NCBI GenBank assembly: GCA_046351395.1
Contig: JAXLYP010000027.1
Span: forward strand, 62,001-126,000
Direction of reading: 5' to 3'
Origin: CAYYKK01 sp046351395
GTDB taxonomy: Bacteria; Myxococcota_A; Polyangia; Polyangiales; Polyangiaceae
Length of the DNA stretch: 64,000 nt
Part shown: one piece after another, positions 45,227 through 55,397 of the stretch
Numbering within the stretch: position 1 is the first letter of the stretch
Layout: each line of letters begins with the position of its first letter
Position numbers and translations under genes: made by a program
Notes under the pieces: model-generated
Told to the model about the DNA's origin: nothing
Databases searched by the model: none
What the model saw: only the letters and a program-made list of their open reading frames with translations

Positions 45227-46766
45227 CGGCGCGCACGGTCGCGAGATCCGCCGCGCCGATCTCGCGCGTCGCGACGAGCACGACGACGTAGATGACGACG
45301 AGCGCGGCCGCCTCGAGCGGCGCGAAGAACCTGCCGAGGAACGGCATCACGGAGCCGACACCGACCATCGCCGCGACGCCCAGCCCGACGCGGATGGGCG
45401 TGAGCACCGGGACCACGCCGCCCGCGAACTTCTTGAGGACGATCAACGCGACCACGAGCGTCACGCTGAGGCCGATGAGCGTCGCGAACGCGGACGCGAC
45501 CATCATCGGGCCACCGAACACGGCGGCCGGCGTCAGCGCGACCGACGCGACGACGACGAGACCGACCCCGAGCGCGGTGAGACCGGCGGACCACATCTCG
45601 CGGCGCAGGCTCGTGAGCACCGTCGTCGTCACGCCGAGGAGCGCGAAGAGAGCCATCGCCGCCGCGTGGAACGGCTGCGCCTTGCTCCCGAGCTCGGCGA
45701 TCTGCGGGTCGGCGAAGGCGAAACGAAGGAGCCCATAGGGCAAGCCCATGACGACTCCCGCGAGGAGCCCGACGAGGAGGACCGCGAGGCGCATCCCTGT
45801 GCGCGTGTAGCGGGCGATCGCCACGTGATCCCGATCCACGTTCGCCTTCGCGAGCATCGGGAACAGCACGAACGTGACGCTCATCAGGAGCTGGTAGGGC
45901 AGGAACGAGAACAACTGGAACGCGCGGTACGAGCCAACGAAGGCCTGCGTGATCCGCGTCGCCTCCCCGAGGAGACGCCCTTTTTGGCCGACGAAGCGGC
46001 TGAAGAGGAGGAAGTCGACCTGGAGCAGGACGTTGAGCGAGACGAGGCCGACCGCCAACGGTCCGATGAAGCGGGCGTAGGACGCCACGCGCGGCGCGGT
46101 GCCGCCCGGCGCCCCGAGGCCAGCGCGCCACGCGGAGATCGGGAGGATCAGCATCGCCGCGCTGGTGAAGCCGATCGCCCCGCCGAGCACGCCGTCGAAG
46201 TGCATGACCTTCGTCGCGATCAGGATGCCCGCGACGGTCGTGGCGAAGCGGAGCCCGCCGTAGAAGATGTCGAGCCCGGCCTGATCGATGAAGCGGCGTC
46301 GCCCGTTGAGCCAGCCCACGATCGGCGCGTAGAGCCCATAGAGGAGGACGACGAGGCCGACCAGGCGGAGCGACGGGGCGATGTTCGGCGCCGCGAGCAG
46401 ATCCGCGAGGACGCCCCCGAGCGACGCGAACCCGGTCGCGAGGACGATCGCGACGACGAGGTGGTAGCCGAGGACCCGCCGGTAGGCGCGCGGAGCCTCC
46501 TCGTCCGTCGCCGACGCGACAGTACGGGAAACCCCTTGGATCGAGAGCGCGACGACGACGTTGTTCACGATGCCCACCACCGCGAGCACCTGCGAAATCG
46601 AGCCGTATCCATCCGTCCCGAGGACGGCGGGCAGCACGAGCTGCTGAGCGAACCCGAAGGCGATGAACGACAGCTTCGCGACGGCGATCGCGAGCCCGCC
46701 GCGCCCCGCGTTCTTCGTCACGTTCTCGGGCGGCCTCGCCGGCGCCACGTCCGCCACCGCCGTCAT
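45201..46766 (-). CDS. Polysaccharide-type flippase (MOP superfamily)
   Basis: A 521-aa integral membrane protein with about fourteen helices, of the Wzx/PST-MurJ class that flips lipid-linked sugars. Typical early sequence is VAKLSFIAFGFAQQLVLPAVLGTDGYGSIS. No glycosyltransferase genes are adjacent, so its substrate is open. ATG at 46766 (MTAVADVAP). Its last 26 bases overlap the esterase gene on the other strand. Confidence 0.85.
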   Translation of the reverse strand: MTAVADVAPARPPENVTKNAGRGGLAIAVAKLSFIAFGFAQQLVLPAVLGTDGYGSISQVLAVVGIVNNVVVALSIQGVSRTVASATDEEAPRAYRRVLGYHLVVAIVLATGFASLGGVLADLLAAPNIAPSLRLVGLVVLLYGLYAPIVGWLNGRRRFIDQAGLDIFYGGLRFATTVAGILIATKVMHFDGVLGGAIGFTSAAMLILPISAWRAGLGAPGGTAPRVASYARFIGPLAVGLVSLNVLLQVDFLLFSRFVGQKGRLLGEATRITQAFVGSYRAFQLFSFLPYQLLMSVTFVLFPMLAKANVDRDHVAIARYTRTGMRLAVLLVGLLAGVVMGLPYGLLRFAFADPQIAELGSKAQPFHAAAMALFALLGVTTTVLTSLRREMWSAGLTALGVGLVVVASVALTPAAVFGGPMMVASAFATLIGLSVTLVVALIVLKKFAGGVVPVLTPIRVGLGVAAMVGVGSVMPFLGRFFAPLEAAALVVIYVVVLVATREIGAADLATVRAVISRSPKK

Positions 46767-46832
46767 CGGGGCACCGATGTCATGATCCGCGCCGCGAGGC
46801 AAAGGAACCGGCGTCCGATAGGATCCGGGGCG

Positions 46833-48734
46833 ATGCACACCTGTCCGACGTGCGGCGGCGTCTTCCAGGCGAGCGGGGCGTGCCCGCGCGACAACGTGTT
46901 GCTCTTCGAGTCCCCGCGCGACCCGCTCGTCGGCCGCGTGCTGGGGGAGCGGTACCGCATCCTCGATCGGATCGGCGAGGGTGGGATGGGCGCCGTGTAC
47001 CGCGCCGCCCACACGCGCATCGCGTCCACGTTCGCGGTCAAGGTCGTGTGGGGCGAGTACGCGTTCGACGAGGAGATGCAGCAACGCTTCCTGCGCGAGG
47101 CGGAGACCGCGAGCTGCCTCTCGCACCGATCCATCGTGCGCGTGACCGACTTCGGCACCGACGGCGTCGTCCTCATCTACCTCGTGATGGACTACCTCGA
47201 GGGTCCGTCTCTCCGGGACGTGCTCATGCGCGAGACGCGCCTCGAGTGGCGCCGCGCGCTCCGCATCGCCGCGCGCATCGCTCGGGGCCTCGCGCACGCG
47301 CACGGGCGCGGCGTCGTCCACCGGGATCTCAAGCCGGACAACATCCTCCTCGTCTCCGAGGACGAGGAGGAGGACATCGTGAAGCTGCTCGATTTCGGGA
47401 TCGCGGTGTCCGCGAACGACACGCGCAAGCTCACGCGCGCCGGCATGGTCGTCGGCACGCCGAACTACATGGCGCCCGAGCAGCTCCGCGCGCAGGCCGT
47501 CGACGGGCGCACGGATCTCTACGCGCTCGGCTGCATGCTGTTCGAGATGCTCGCCGGGCAGTGCCCGTTCGACGCGAAGGCGCCCGAAGAGATCGCGATG
47601 GGTCACGCGCTCAAGCCCCCGCCCTCGCTCGCTCCGGCGCTCGCGGAGCGCGGCGCCCCGCGGGAGCTCGACGCGCTCGTGCAACGCCTCCTCGCGAAGA
47701 AGCCCGACGATCGATTCGCGTCCGCGAAGGAGCTCATCAAGGCGCTGCAGGGGTTCGATCTCGAGGGGCAGCGCAGCTACATCGAGTCCGCGCCGACGTC
47801 GCGGGTCCCGCTGAAGAGCCTGCTCCCGCCCTCGCAGGGGCCGGTCGCGCCCGCGATCGTGGGCGCGCTGGAGGCGACGATCCTGCGCGGCGCGCCCATG
47901 TACAACGCCGGTGACCACGCTGGGTGCGCCTCCGTGTACTCCGACTCCGCGCGCGACATCGCGAGCAAGTTCGCCGAGCACGTCGCCGTGAGCGCGCGGC
48001 TCGAGGCGGCGCTCGCGCGCGCCGCGATCCGCACCAACCCGACGGACGCCGCGTGGGACCTGCGCAACGCGTTCGACGATCTCATCTTCGCGCGCCCGAG
48101 CGTGGTCGAGGGCGATGCCCTGTCCGTCGCGATCGCGGCCTACGCGGCGATCGCCGCGCGGCGCGAGACGGAGGGCCGGTTCGACCTGCTCGGCGACTAC
48201 CAGGTGATGTTCGCGCGCGCCCTCGCGGCGCGCCTCCGCGCGGTCGGCGGCTTCGAGGACGCCGCGCGCCGCCTCGAGGGCGCCGCCGAGCGCGGCGCGA
48301 GGGCGGGCGGCGGAGAGTCCGCGCTTCGGCAGATCGAACCCGTGATTTGGGCGCTCCGCTCCTCGAAGAGCTTCGACCCGTCGGAGGCAGCGGCCGCGAG
48401 CCTGAGGACCCCAGCGATCACGCTCCCGAGCGGGCCTCCGTCGGTCGCGCCCGCCTCGCGAGCCTCACTACCGCCCGTCTCCGCCGAGGTCCGCGAGCGC
48501 ATCACGCGCGCGATCCGGGTCGGCGCGCCGCTCTACAACGGGGGTGATGTGGCGGCGTGCGCGCGGGTCTATCGTGAGGCCGCGGCGCAGATGGTCGCCG
48601 ATCTCGAGCGCGATCCGTCCGGTCGGGCGCACGCCGAGCACCTGCGCCAGGCGCTCCTCGCGGCCGCACAGCAGCCACCGAGCCAGGCCGCGTGGGCCCT
48701 CCGCTTCGCGTTCGACTCGATGCTCGCGACATGA
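46833..48734 (+). CDS. Ser/Thr protein kinase with N-terminal zinc ribbon and repeated C-terminal module
   Basis: A 633-aa kinase. Residues 4-18 form a CPTCG...CPRD zinc-ribbon-like knuckle. The kinase domain is canonical: GEGGMGAVYRA, AVKVVW, HRDLKPDN, DFGIA, GTPNYMAPEQ. After a linker, a helical module occurs twice: GALEATILRGAPMYNAGDHAGCASVYSDSA... near residue 345 and RITRAIRVGAPLYNGGDVAACARVYREAA... near 560. The duplication suggests a ligand or partner-binding domain. Its stop overlaps the next gene (ATGA), indicating a kinase-membrane-protein pair. Confidence 0.88.
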   Translation: MHTCPTCGGVFQASGACPRDNVLLFESPRDPLVGRVLGERYRILDRIGEGGMGAVYRAAHTRIASTFAVKVVWGEYAFDEEMQQRFLREAETASCLSHRSIVRVTDFGTDGVVLIYLVMDYLEGPSLRDVLMRETRLEWRRALRIAARIARGLAHAHGRGVVHRDLKPDNILLVSEDEEEDIVKLLDFGIAVSANDTRKLTRAGMVVGTPNYMAPEQLRAQAVDGRTDLYALGCMLFEMLAGQCPFDAKAPEEIAMGHALKPPPSLAPALAERGAPRELDALVQRLLAKKPDDRFASAKELIKALQGFDLEGQRSYIESAPTSRVPLKSLLPPSQGPVAPAIVGALEATILRGAPMYNAGDHAGCASVYSDSARDIASKFAEHVAVSARLEAALARAAIRTNPTDAAWDLRNAFDDLIFARPSVVEGDALSVAIAAYAAIAARRETEGRFDLLGDYQVMFARALAARLRAVGGFEDAARRLEGAAERGARAGGGESALRQIEPVIWALRSSKSFDPSEAAAASLRTPAITLPSGPPSVAPASRASLPPVSAEVRERITRAIRVGAPLYNGGDVAACARVYREAAAQMVADLERDPSGRAHAEHLRQALLAAAQQPPSQAAWALRFAFDSMLAT

Positions 48735-49498
48735 CGGGCGGCGGTGGAGGCTTTCGGGACGGTCCGCCCGCGCCGAACGACTCGCGGCGTGAGCTCACCC
48801 CCGACATGCGGCTCGACGCGGACCACGCGGGCCGCTTCCTCCGGCTCTTCGGGTCGATCTGGATGGCGGTCGGGGCGCTCGTCGCCGTGACGTTCGGGAT
48901 CGTCGCGATGATCGCGATGCAGGGGAACGCCTGGGCGCGCCTCGGCGCGTTCCTCCTCGCCGCCTCGTTCTTCCTGGTCGGCTTCGGCACGCACGCCATC
49001 GGGGGTTGGATGCGACGGCGGGTGCTCGACGTGTTCGAGCGAGGGACCGAGGTCCGCGCGACGATCACCGCCGTCGTGCTCGACCGGCGCGTCCGCATGA
49101 ACCAGCGACACCCGTGGCGCGTGCACTACCAGTACGAAGCCGAGGGCCGGGTTCGGAGCGGCGTGGCGACGTTCTGGACGGATCAGCGGCCCGAGGCCGA
49201 GGTCGGAGACGAGGTCAGCGCGCTCTATGTTCCGGGATCCGCGTCCCGCAGCGTGCTCTGGTCCCGGCTCAGCGTCGCGACCAAGGGGAGCCCAGCGGCG
49301 ACCACCGAGCGTCGGGTCCGGGTCGAACCCTCCGCACTGCCGGTGCGCGAGGAATCCAGCGGCGCGCCGGATCGCGAGCTCCGGGACGAGCTTGCGTCCG
49401 ACTCCGCGAGCGGGACGGCTGACCCTGCAAAGATTGCGATGGAGCGGGACGACCCTGACACCGATGCCAAGGGGTCGCTCAGAGGGTCGGCCGAGTAG
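48731..49498 (+). CDS. DUF3592-like membrane protein coupled to the kinase
   Basis: A 255-aa protein with two membrane helices (about residues 38-60 and 70-92), then a beta-rich soluble domain (RVHYQYEAEGRVRSGVATFW, GDEVSALYVPGSASRSVLW) of the type found in DUF3592 proteins, and a charged disordered tail. ATG overlaps the kinase stop (ATGA), so translation is coupled; it may be a phosphorylation target. Role inferred. Confidence 0.65.
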   Translation: MTGGGGGFRDGPPAPNDSRRELTPDMRLDADHAGRFLRLFGSIWMAVGALVAVTFGIVAMIAMQGNAWARLGAFLLAASFFLVGFGTHAIGGWMRRRVLDVFERGTEVRATITAVVLDRRVRMNQRHPWRVHYQYEAEGRVRSGVATFWTDQRPEAEVGDEVSALYVPGSASRSVLWSRLSVATKGSPAATTERRVRVEPSALPVREESSGAPDRELRDELASDSASGTADPAKIAMERDDPDTDAKGSLRGSAE

Positions 49499-50062
49499 TT
49501 CCTCGCGCATCCCGTCAGACGGACGACGCGCCCGCCAATTTGGCGAAAACACCCCGTGCGCACAGATTTTCGCGGCCAGAACGGCGATGGGCTCGAGGGC
49601 CTGGCACGGCCTCTGCTTTATTCCCCGCCGTCGCTTGGCTTGATTGAACTTCAGCTTCCTTAATGGTCGCTTCCTTCAGCTCGCTTCCCTCTTTCTTCAC
49701 GGCTTACTTTCGACGCTTCTGAAGGAGCTTCCTTCGCATCTTTGCTTCTCGCGTGGTTCCGGCCGCGCAGCTTGACCTTGCTTGCCTGAGCTGCTTGCTT
49801 CGACTTACTCGCGCTCCTCCCAGGGCGTGCTTCCGGCAGCAGACTGCACCTTCTAAATTCGACACTCACGTCGGCCAACGATGGGTGACAGGGCGCGTAC
49901 CCTCCCGGGTTCGCGCCATGTTGCTTTTGTGGATCCGGCTGCGCGGGTGGGCGCGCCGAACCCATTCGTGTCGATGCGCTGGGACCGGAGCGCTACGGCG
50001 CGGAGACAGCGTCGCTCGATCCGCGGTCGGCATCCGCTCGGGCGGCAGGGGCGACAGCGGAG
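49499..50062. other. AT-richer, strand-asymmetric intergenic region
   Basis: A 564-base gap. Between about 49600 and 49860 the minus strand is purine-rich with dozens of aag/gaag repeats, and the AT content is clearly above that of its neighbours. Minus-strand frames (49660-49965, 49515-49700) give Lys/Glu/Ala/Ser-rich peptides, overlapping in different frames, with codons (AAA, GTA, AGA, GCT) unlike the rest of the window. This could be a decayed small basic protein gene, a non-coding RNA or an acquired fragment. No confident gene is called. Confidence 0.4.
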
Positions 50063-50524
<462 letters not shown>

Positions 50525-50560
50525 CGAGGGATCCGCTCTGCCGATGCCGACAACGATGGT

Positions 50561-50637
50561 TGGCGCGTCCAGGAAGATTCGAACTTCCGACCCCAGGCTT
50601 CGTAGGCCTGTGCTCTATCCAGCTGAGCTATGGACGC
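50561..50637 (-). tRNA. tRNA-Arg, anticodon ACG
   Basis: A 77-base cloverleaf on the minus strand with CCA encoded (50561-50563). Acceptor GCGTCCA pairs with TGGACGC; D-arm GCTC/GAGC; anticodon stem CAGGC/GCCTG with loop CTACGAA, giving anticodon ACG at 50603-50601; T-arm GGAAG/CTTCC with TTCGAAT loop. A34 is the substrate of TadA encoded directly downstream. Confidence 0.95.
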
Positions 50638-50682
50638 AAGGAACGCGAGAGGCGCGTCTCGTATGCGCTCGCGACCGACGCG

Positions 50683-51630
50683 TCAAGCAGGAGATCCTGA
50701 AACGCGTTTCGAAGAAAGCAGGAAGGGCATCGCCGCAGCGAGGAAAGCCTGGGGCGCGTCGACGTGGGCGAAGTGCGAAGCCTCCTCGAGCCAGACCATC
50801 TCCGCGGTGGGGAGGAGCGCGGAGAGGCGCCGGCCGACGACGGACGGGACCATCACGTCCCGCTTCGCGTAGACGAGCATCAGCGGGATCGGGAACACAC
50901 CGCGGAGATCCCGGAGCGCGGCCTCGAACGACCGCATGTGGCGCGCGGCGAGCGTCTCGTGGAGGAAATGGTGGAGGGCGCGCGCGCCTCCCGGGGCGAC
51001 GAGAGGCCGCGCGTACTCGCGGTGCTCCTCGCGCGATTTGAGCGTCTCGTCGAAGTAGTGCACGTTCTCGTGAACCCACTTCTCCGGGTTCCGCCGGATG
51101 AGCCAGTCGAGGATCGACGGCGCGCGCGGGACGACGGTGAGCGCGGCCTCGAGCGCGAACATCCGCGCCGTCGGCAGGCCGGGGCTGTGGAGGTTCACGA
51201 GGCGCGAGACGGCGCGCGGATCCCGCATCGCGAGGCGCATCATCAAATACCCGCCCATCGAGTTGCCGATGCACGGCGCGCCACGGATCCCGAGCGCGTC
51301 GATGATCTCGCCGATCGAGACGGCGACGGCGTCCGGATCGTAGCTCGCGTCTGCCATCGTCGATCGCCCCGCCCCGACGAGATCCGGGGCGTAGACGGTG
51401 AACCGCTCCGCGAGCGGGGCGAGCACATAGCGAAACGAGTAGCTCGTCGTCATCAGCCCGTGCACGAGCAGCAGCGGGGGCCCCGACCCCAGCACGCGGA
51501 CGTGCACGTCCACGCGGCCGAACGGCTTCGAATCGATGGCGAGCGTGCGCGCCTCCGATCCGAAATACGGGTGCGGCACGCGCGGTCGATCCGGGACCTC
51601 GGCGAACGGCAGCTGCTCGAAGGGCTTCAT
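50683..51630 (-). CDS. Alpha/beta-hydrolase
   Basis: A 315-aa hydrolase with the classical fold: oxyanion region LLLVHGLMTTSYSFR, nucleophile GNSMGG, acid in LVYAKRDVMVP, histidine in EEASHFAHVDAP. No signal peptide. ATG at 51630. Similar proteins include haloalkane-dehalogenase and ester-hydrolase-like members; substrate cannot be read from sequence. Located between the tRNA gene and a multi-domain kinase. Confidence 0.85.
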   Translation of the reverse strand: MKPFEQLPFAEVPDRPRVPHPYFGSEARTLAIDSKPFGRVDVHVRVLGSGPPLLLVHGLMTTSYSFRYVLAPLAERFTVYAPDLVGAGRSTMADASYDPDAVAVSIGEIIDALGIRGAPCIGNSMGGYLMMRLAMRDPRAVSRLVNLHSPGLPTARMFALEAALTVVPRAPSILDWLIRRNPEKWVHENVHYFDETLKSREEHREYARPLVAPGGARALHHFLHETLAARHMRSFEAALRDLRGVFPIPLMLVYAKRDVMVPSVVGRRLSALLPTAEMVWLEEASHFAHVDAPQAFLAAAMPFLLSSKRVSGSPA

Positions 51631-51953
51631 CGGGGCGGTGGACGGCGGGGTGGCGCGCGCACGAGCGCGAGCAAATCAGAGAGCGCTGGGCGCGTCGACG
51701 CTCGCGTGCGCGGATCGGATCGGAGCGCGCTATCACGGACGAATTCCGTGCGCGCGCCGAACGCGCTCGACTGAGCCGCGGCTCCGACCGCGGAATGCCC
51801 TCGTCCCGATCGCGAGCGGGCGAGGCTCGAGCGCGCGGGCGAAGCGGCCCCGTCGAGGGGGAGATCGATTGATGCGTCGGCAAAGACGTGGACCTCGCTC
51901 TCGACCGTGCGCGTGGACGCGGCGCCCGCCCCCGCGTGAGCGTCATCGACTCG
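51631..51953. other. Intergenic region upstream of the alpha/beta-hydrolase
   Basis: A 323-base gap after the kinase-ATPase stop and before the hydrolase start (both minus strand). It has a small hairpin (cacgga/tccgtg, 51734-51750) and a short palindrome gagccgcggctc. It should contain the hydrolase promoter, but no box pair is convincing. No small gene seen. Confidence 0.4.
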
Positions 51954-54900
51954 TCAGCCGCTCGACGGCCGACGAGGCTCGGCGAGCTCCGCCAGCCGGC
52001 CGCGCATCCCGAGCTTCTCGTAGATCGCGCGCGCTCGCTCGCGCTGGACGTCGGCCTCCACCCGCGCGCCGCGGAGATCGAGGACGGAGGCCAAGTCCAC
52101 GAGGCAATCCGCGAGCTCGTTCTGCTCCTGCGTCCCCTCGAGGGTGACCGCCGCGCGCTCGAGCAGGCGAACCGCGCGCTCGAGGCCGGCATCGTCGCCG
52201 CCCATCGCAGCGATGAGCCCCTCGGCCCGCCGCGCCATGCCCTCGTTGACGGTGAGGCCGATGCGCACCGACGTCTCGAGCGCGATCTCCGCGTGCGCGG
52301 CGGCTTCGTGCGGCTCCCCGCGCGCGACGTGCACCATCGCCCTCCCCCACTCCGCCTCTGCGACGATGAACTGGACGCCGATCCGGCGCCCGATCGCGAT
52401 GGCCCGGTCGAGCGCGTCCTCGGCGGCGTCGTACGCGCGCTGCTCGAGGAGGATGCGCCCCAGGTTCGCCCACGCGTTCGCGTGCGCGGTGGCGGCTCCC
52501 GAGGTCCGCTCGAGCGCGCGCTCCGCGGCGGCGCGCGCGTCGTCGAGATCCCCGAGGAGCCGGAGGTTGATGGAGATGTTGCTCCAGTGCTTGCCGGTGG
52601 ACGCACCATCCCCGAGGCGCTCCGCGAGCTCGGCGGCGCGCGTGTAGTGATCGATCGCTTTGCGGAAATGCCCGCTCGAGCCGAACGCGATCCCGAGCGT
52701 GTTCTCCGCGCGCGCGAGCAGCGCCTCGTCGCGCGCCTCGACGGCGGCGGCGTGCGCGCGCTCGGCGTGCCGGAAGAGAGCCTGTTCGTTGCCGCGGAGG
52801 TAGGCGACGTAGCCCAGCCCCACGTGCGCGACCCCGAGCACGGCGGGGTCTCTCACCGATTCGCCGAGCGCCGCGGCCGTGTCCAGCAGCGCCGCGGCCT
52901 CGTCGAGGCGGCCGAGCGAGGCCCACATGGCGCCGAGCCTCGAGGCCGCGCGCCCGCGCACGCGCGCGCCCTCGGTCGACTCGAGGCCCGCTCCCGTCGC
53001 GACGAACGACCAGGCGAGGTCCGCGCTCTGCTCCGCCTCGCGCACGAGTCCGCGCGCCTCGAACCCGTCGACGGCCGAGAGCGCCTCCTCCGCCGCCACG
53101 ATGGGCGCGCCGCCGAGGTGGAAGTGGCTCGCGCGGATCGCGGCGTCCTCGGCCGTATCACGTGCGCCGGGCTCCCGCGCCTCCGCGAGCGATGCGCGCG
53201 CGATCGCGAGGTGGAGCGCCGCGCGCTCCTGCGCCTCGAGCGACGCGTAGCAACGCTCGCGGAGCTTGTCGTGCGCGAGGAGCCACGCGCCGGGCGACGC
53301 CTCGATCGCGATGCCCCGGACGACGAGCTCGTGCAGATCCGCCGCGAGCTCCCAGGAGCGCGCGCGCGTCGCGCCGACGACGCTCGCGAGGAGGCTCAGC
53401 CCCGCCGGGCGCCCCACGGTCGCGAGGACGCCCGTGAGCCGTCGCGCGCGCGGACCGAGCGCCCCGAGGCGCGCCTCCGCGATCCGCTCCGCGCGCGTCA
53501 GGGTCGCGGACTCGAGCAAGTCGACGACGCGGCTCTCGCTCGCGAGCGACCAGCGCCCCCGCCCCTCGCGCACGAGCGATCCGTCCTCGACGGCCGCGCG
53601 GATCGTCTCGGCGAGCGTGAACGGGTTCCCCTGCGCCGCGCGCGCCACCCGATCGAGCGTCCGCTCGACGCCCGCGGCGACCCGGCCGCCCCCGGATCCG
53701 AGCATGCCGAGCGCGAGCTCGCGCATCGCCCCCGCGTCGAGCGGGTGGAGATCGAGCACGTGCACGTGCGGGAGCAGCGCGGCGCGCTCGTCGCCGGAGG
53801 CGGATGCGGGCGTGAGCCGGAGCTGGTGGAGCCACGCGGGCTCCTCCTCCGCGCGGTACGACACGACGACGAGCAGCCGCCGTCCCCACGCGAGCGGATG
53901 CGCGGCGAGCGAACAGACGAACGCGGCGGTCGCCGGATCGGCCCACTGGGCGTCGTCGAGGACGAGGACGACGCGCTGGTCCGTCGCGACCCGGAGCACC
54001 GTCCGGACGAGCGCCCCGGCGAGCGCGCCGATCCACGCGTCCGGGCGAGGGAGCGGCGCCGACGTCATCGGATCGACGAGGCCCGCGAGATCCGCCTGGT
54101 AGAGGGCGAGCAGGCCCGCGCCGTCGTCGAGCCAGGTCTTCACGGCGTCGGCGTGCCCGGTCTTCGCGTGATCGCCGAGCCACTCGAGCAGCGGCCGCAG
54201 GCTCTCGAGGAGCGGCGCCGCGCCGTCCCCCGCGCCGAGCTGCGGCGAGGCGATGCCCGCGGCGACGACCGCGTCGACCGGCACGCGCGCGAGGCACTCC
54301 GAGAGGAGCCGCGACTTGCCCACGCCGCTCTCGCCGCGTACGAGGACGATGGCCGTCTCTCCCTCGATCGCCGCGTCGACGCGCGCCTCGAGAGACGCCT
54401 CGTGCGCAGCCCGACCCACGCAAGCCGACCCGTAGACGTAGGGGCGAGGCGCGGGCTCGCCCGGCTCGGGGGGCGGGGCGAGCTCGAGCGACGCGAACAC
54501 CTCGACCACGTCCTCCGCGTAGGCGAGGCGCTTCTCTCGATCCTTCTCGAGGAGCGCGAGGACGAGCTCGTCCAGGAACATGGGCACGCCCGCGACGAGC
54601 GACGAAAGGCGCGGCGGCGGCTCGTGGACATGCTGCGACAGGAGCCCGACCAGATCGTCCGCGACGAACGGGGGCTGCCCCGCGACCACGTGGTGGATGA
54701 GCGCGCCGAGCGCGTAGAGATCCGCGCGCGGGTCGAGCAGCCGGTTCCCGATCTGCTCGGGAGACATGTAGTACGGCGTCCCGGACGCGCCGCGATCCGT
54801 GCTGACGCGCTCGCGGCCGCGCCCGAACCGGAACCGCGCGAGCCCGAAGTCGACCAGGACGGGCCGATCGTCCTCGACGAGGAGGATGTTCTCCGGCTTG

Positions 54901-55394
54901 AGATCGCGGTGCACGATCCCTTCGCCGTGGAGGTACGCGAGGGCGCGCGCGAGCCGCACGATCACGCGCGCGATCCGCTCCATGCGCTCCGCGCTCCAGG
55001 GGATCGCGAGCCGGGTCGGCGCGAAGCGATCACTCGGCGGACTCGCGTCGGCGCGAGCGCGCGCGAGCTCGGGTGTGATCAGCGTCCCATAGGGCCCCTG
55101 CGGACCGCTCAGCGGCTCCGGGAGGATCAGCGCCTGCGCGAGGTCCTCCCCTTCGAGCAGCTCCATCGCGAGGTACGGTGCGCCGCCCTCGACGCCGTGC
55201 GCGACGATGGGGACGATGCCCGGATGAGAGAGGCGCGCGAGCGCCGCGGTCTCCGCGCGGAGGCTCTCGAGCTGCGCGTGGTCCTCGACGATCGCGGTCT
55301 TCAGGGCGACCATGCGCCCCGTGACCGTGTCGCGCGCGCGGTGGACCGATCCCATCGCGCCGCCGCCGAGCCTCGAGACGACCTCGAACCGCAA
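51954..55394 (-). CDS. Ser/Thr protein kinase fused to an AAA-type ATPase and TPR repeats
   Basis: A 1146-aa multi-domain signalling protein. Kinase domain (residues 1-310): GGGAMGSVHRA, ALKTA, HRDLKPEN, DFGLA, GTPYYMSPEQ, with an insert of about 40 residues before the catalytic loop. Residues ~330-560 are an ATPase with Walker A (GESGVGKSRLL) and Walker B (VVLVLDDAQWADP). The rest, to about 1130, is helical with TPR-like repeats (ALFRHAERAHAAAVEARDE, AIDHYTRAAELAERL, AEDALDRAIAIGRRIG). This is the LuxR/MalT-like STAND architecture joined to a kinase. Start TTG at 55394, three bases past the preceding stop, suggesting coupling to the ferritin-like gene; a downstream start is possible. Confidence 0.88.
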   Translation of the reverse strand: MRFEVVSRLGGGAMGSVHRARDTVTGRMVALKTAIVEDHAQLESLRAETAALARLSHPGIVPIVAHGVEGGAPYLAMELLEGEDLAQALILPEPLSGPQGPYGTLITPELARARADASPPSDRFAPTRLAIPWSAERMERIARVIVRLARALAYLHGEGIVHRDLKPENILLVEDDRPVLVDFGLARFRFGRGRERVSTDRGASGTPYYMSPEQIGNRLLDPRADLYALGALIHHVVAGQPPFVADDLVGLLSQHVHEPPPRLSSLVAGVPMFLDELVLALLEKDREKRLAYAEDVVEVFASLELAPPPEPGEPAPRPYVYGSACVGRAAHEASLEARVDAAIEGETAIVLVRGESGVGKSRLLSECLARVPVDAVVAAGIASPQLGAGDGAAPLLESLRPLLEWLGDHAKTGHADAVKTWLDDGAGLLALYQADLAGLVDPMTSAPLPRPDAWIGALAGALVRTVLRVATDQRVVLVLDDAQWADPATAAFVCSLAAHPLAWGRRLLVVVSYRAEEEPAWLHQLRLTPASASGDERAALLPHVHVLDLHPLDAGAMRELALGMLGSGGGRVAAGVERTLDRVARAAQGNPFTLAETIRAAVEDGSLVREGRGRWSLASESRVVDLLESATLTRAERIAEARLGALGPRARRLTGVLATVGRPAGLSLLASVVGATRARSWELAADLHELVVRGIAIEASPGAWLLAHDKLRERCYASLEAQERAALHLAIARASLAEAREPGARDTAEDAAIRASHFHLGGAPIVAAEEALSAVDGFEARGLVREAEQSADLAWSFVATGAGLESTEGARVRGRAASRLGAMWASLGRLDEAAALLDTAAALGESVRDPAVLGVAHVGLGYVAYLRGNEQALFRHAERAHAAAVEARDEALLARAENTLGIAFGSSGHFRKAIDHYTRAAELAERLGDGASTGKHWSNISINLRLLGDLDDARAAAERALERTSGAATAHANAWANLGRILLEQRAYDAAEDALDRAIAIGRRIGVQFIVAEAEWGRAMVHVARGEPHEAAAHAEIALETSVRIGLTVNEGMARRAEGLIAAMGGDDAGLERAVRLLERAAVTLEGTQEQNELADCLVDLASVLDLRGARVEADVQRERARAIYEKLGMRGRLAELAEPRRPSSG

Positions 55395-55397
55395 GGG

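Noticed and set aside
49660..49965. Minus-strand 101-codon frame rich in Lys/Ala/Ser
   Set aside because: Interesting composition, but its codon use differs from the rest of the window and it is overlapped by a second similar frame; kept only as part of the compositional finding.
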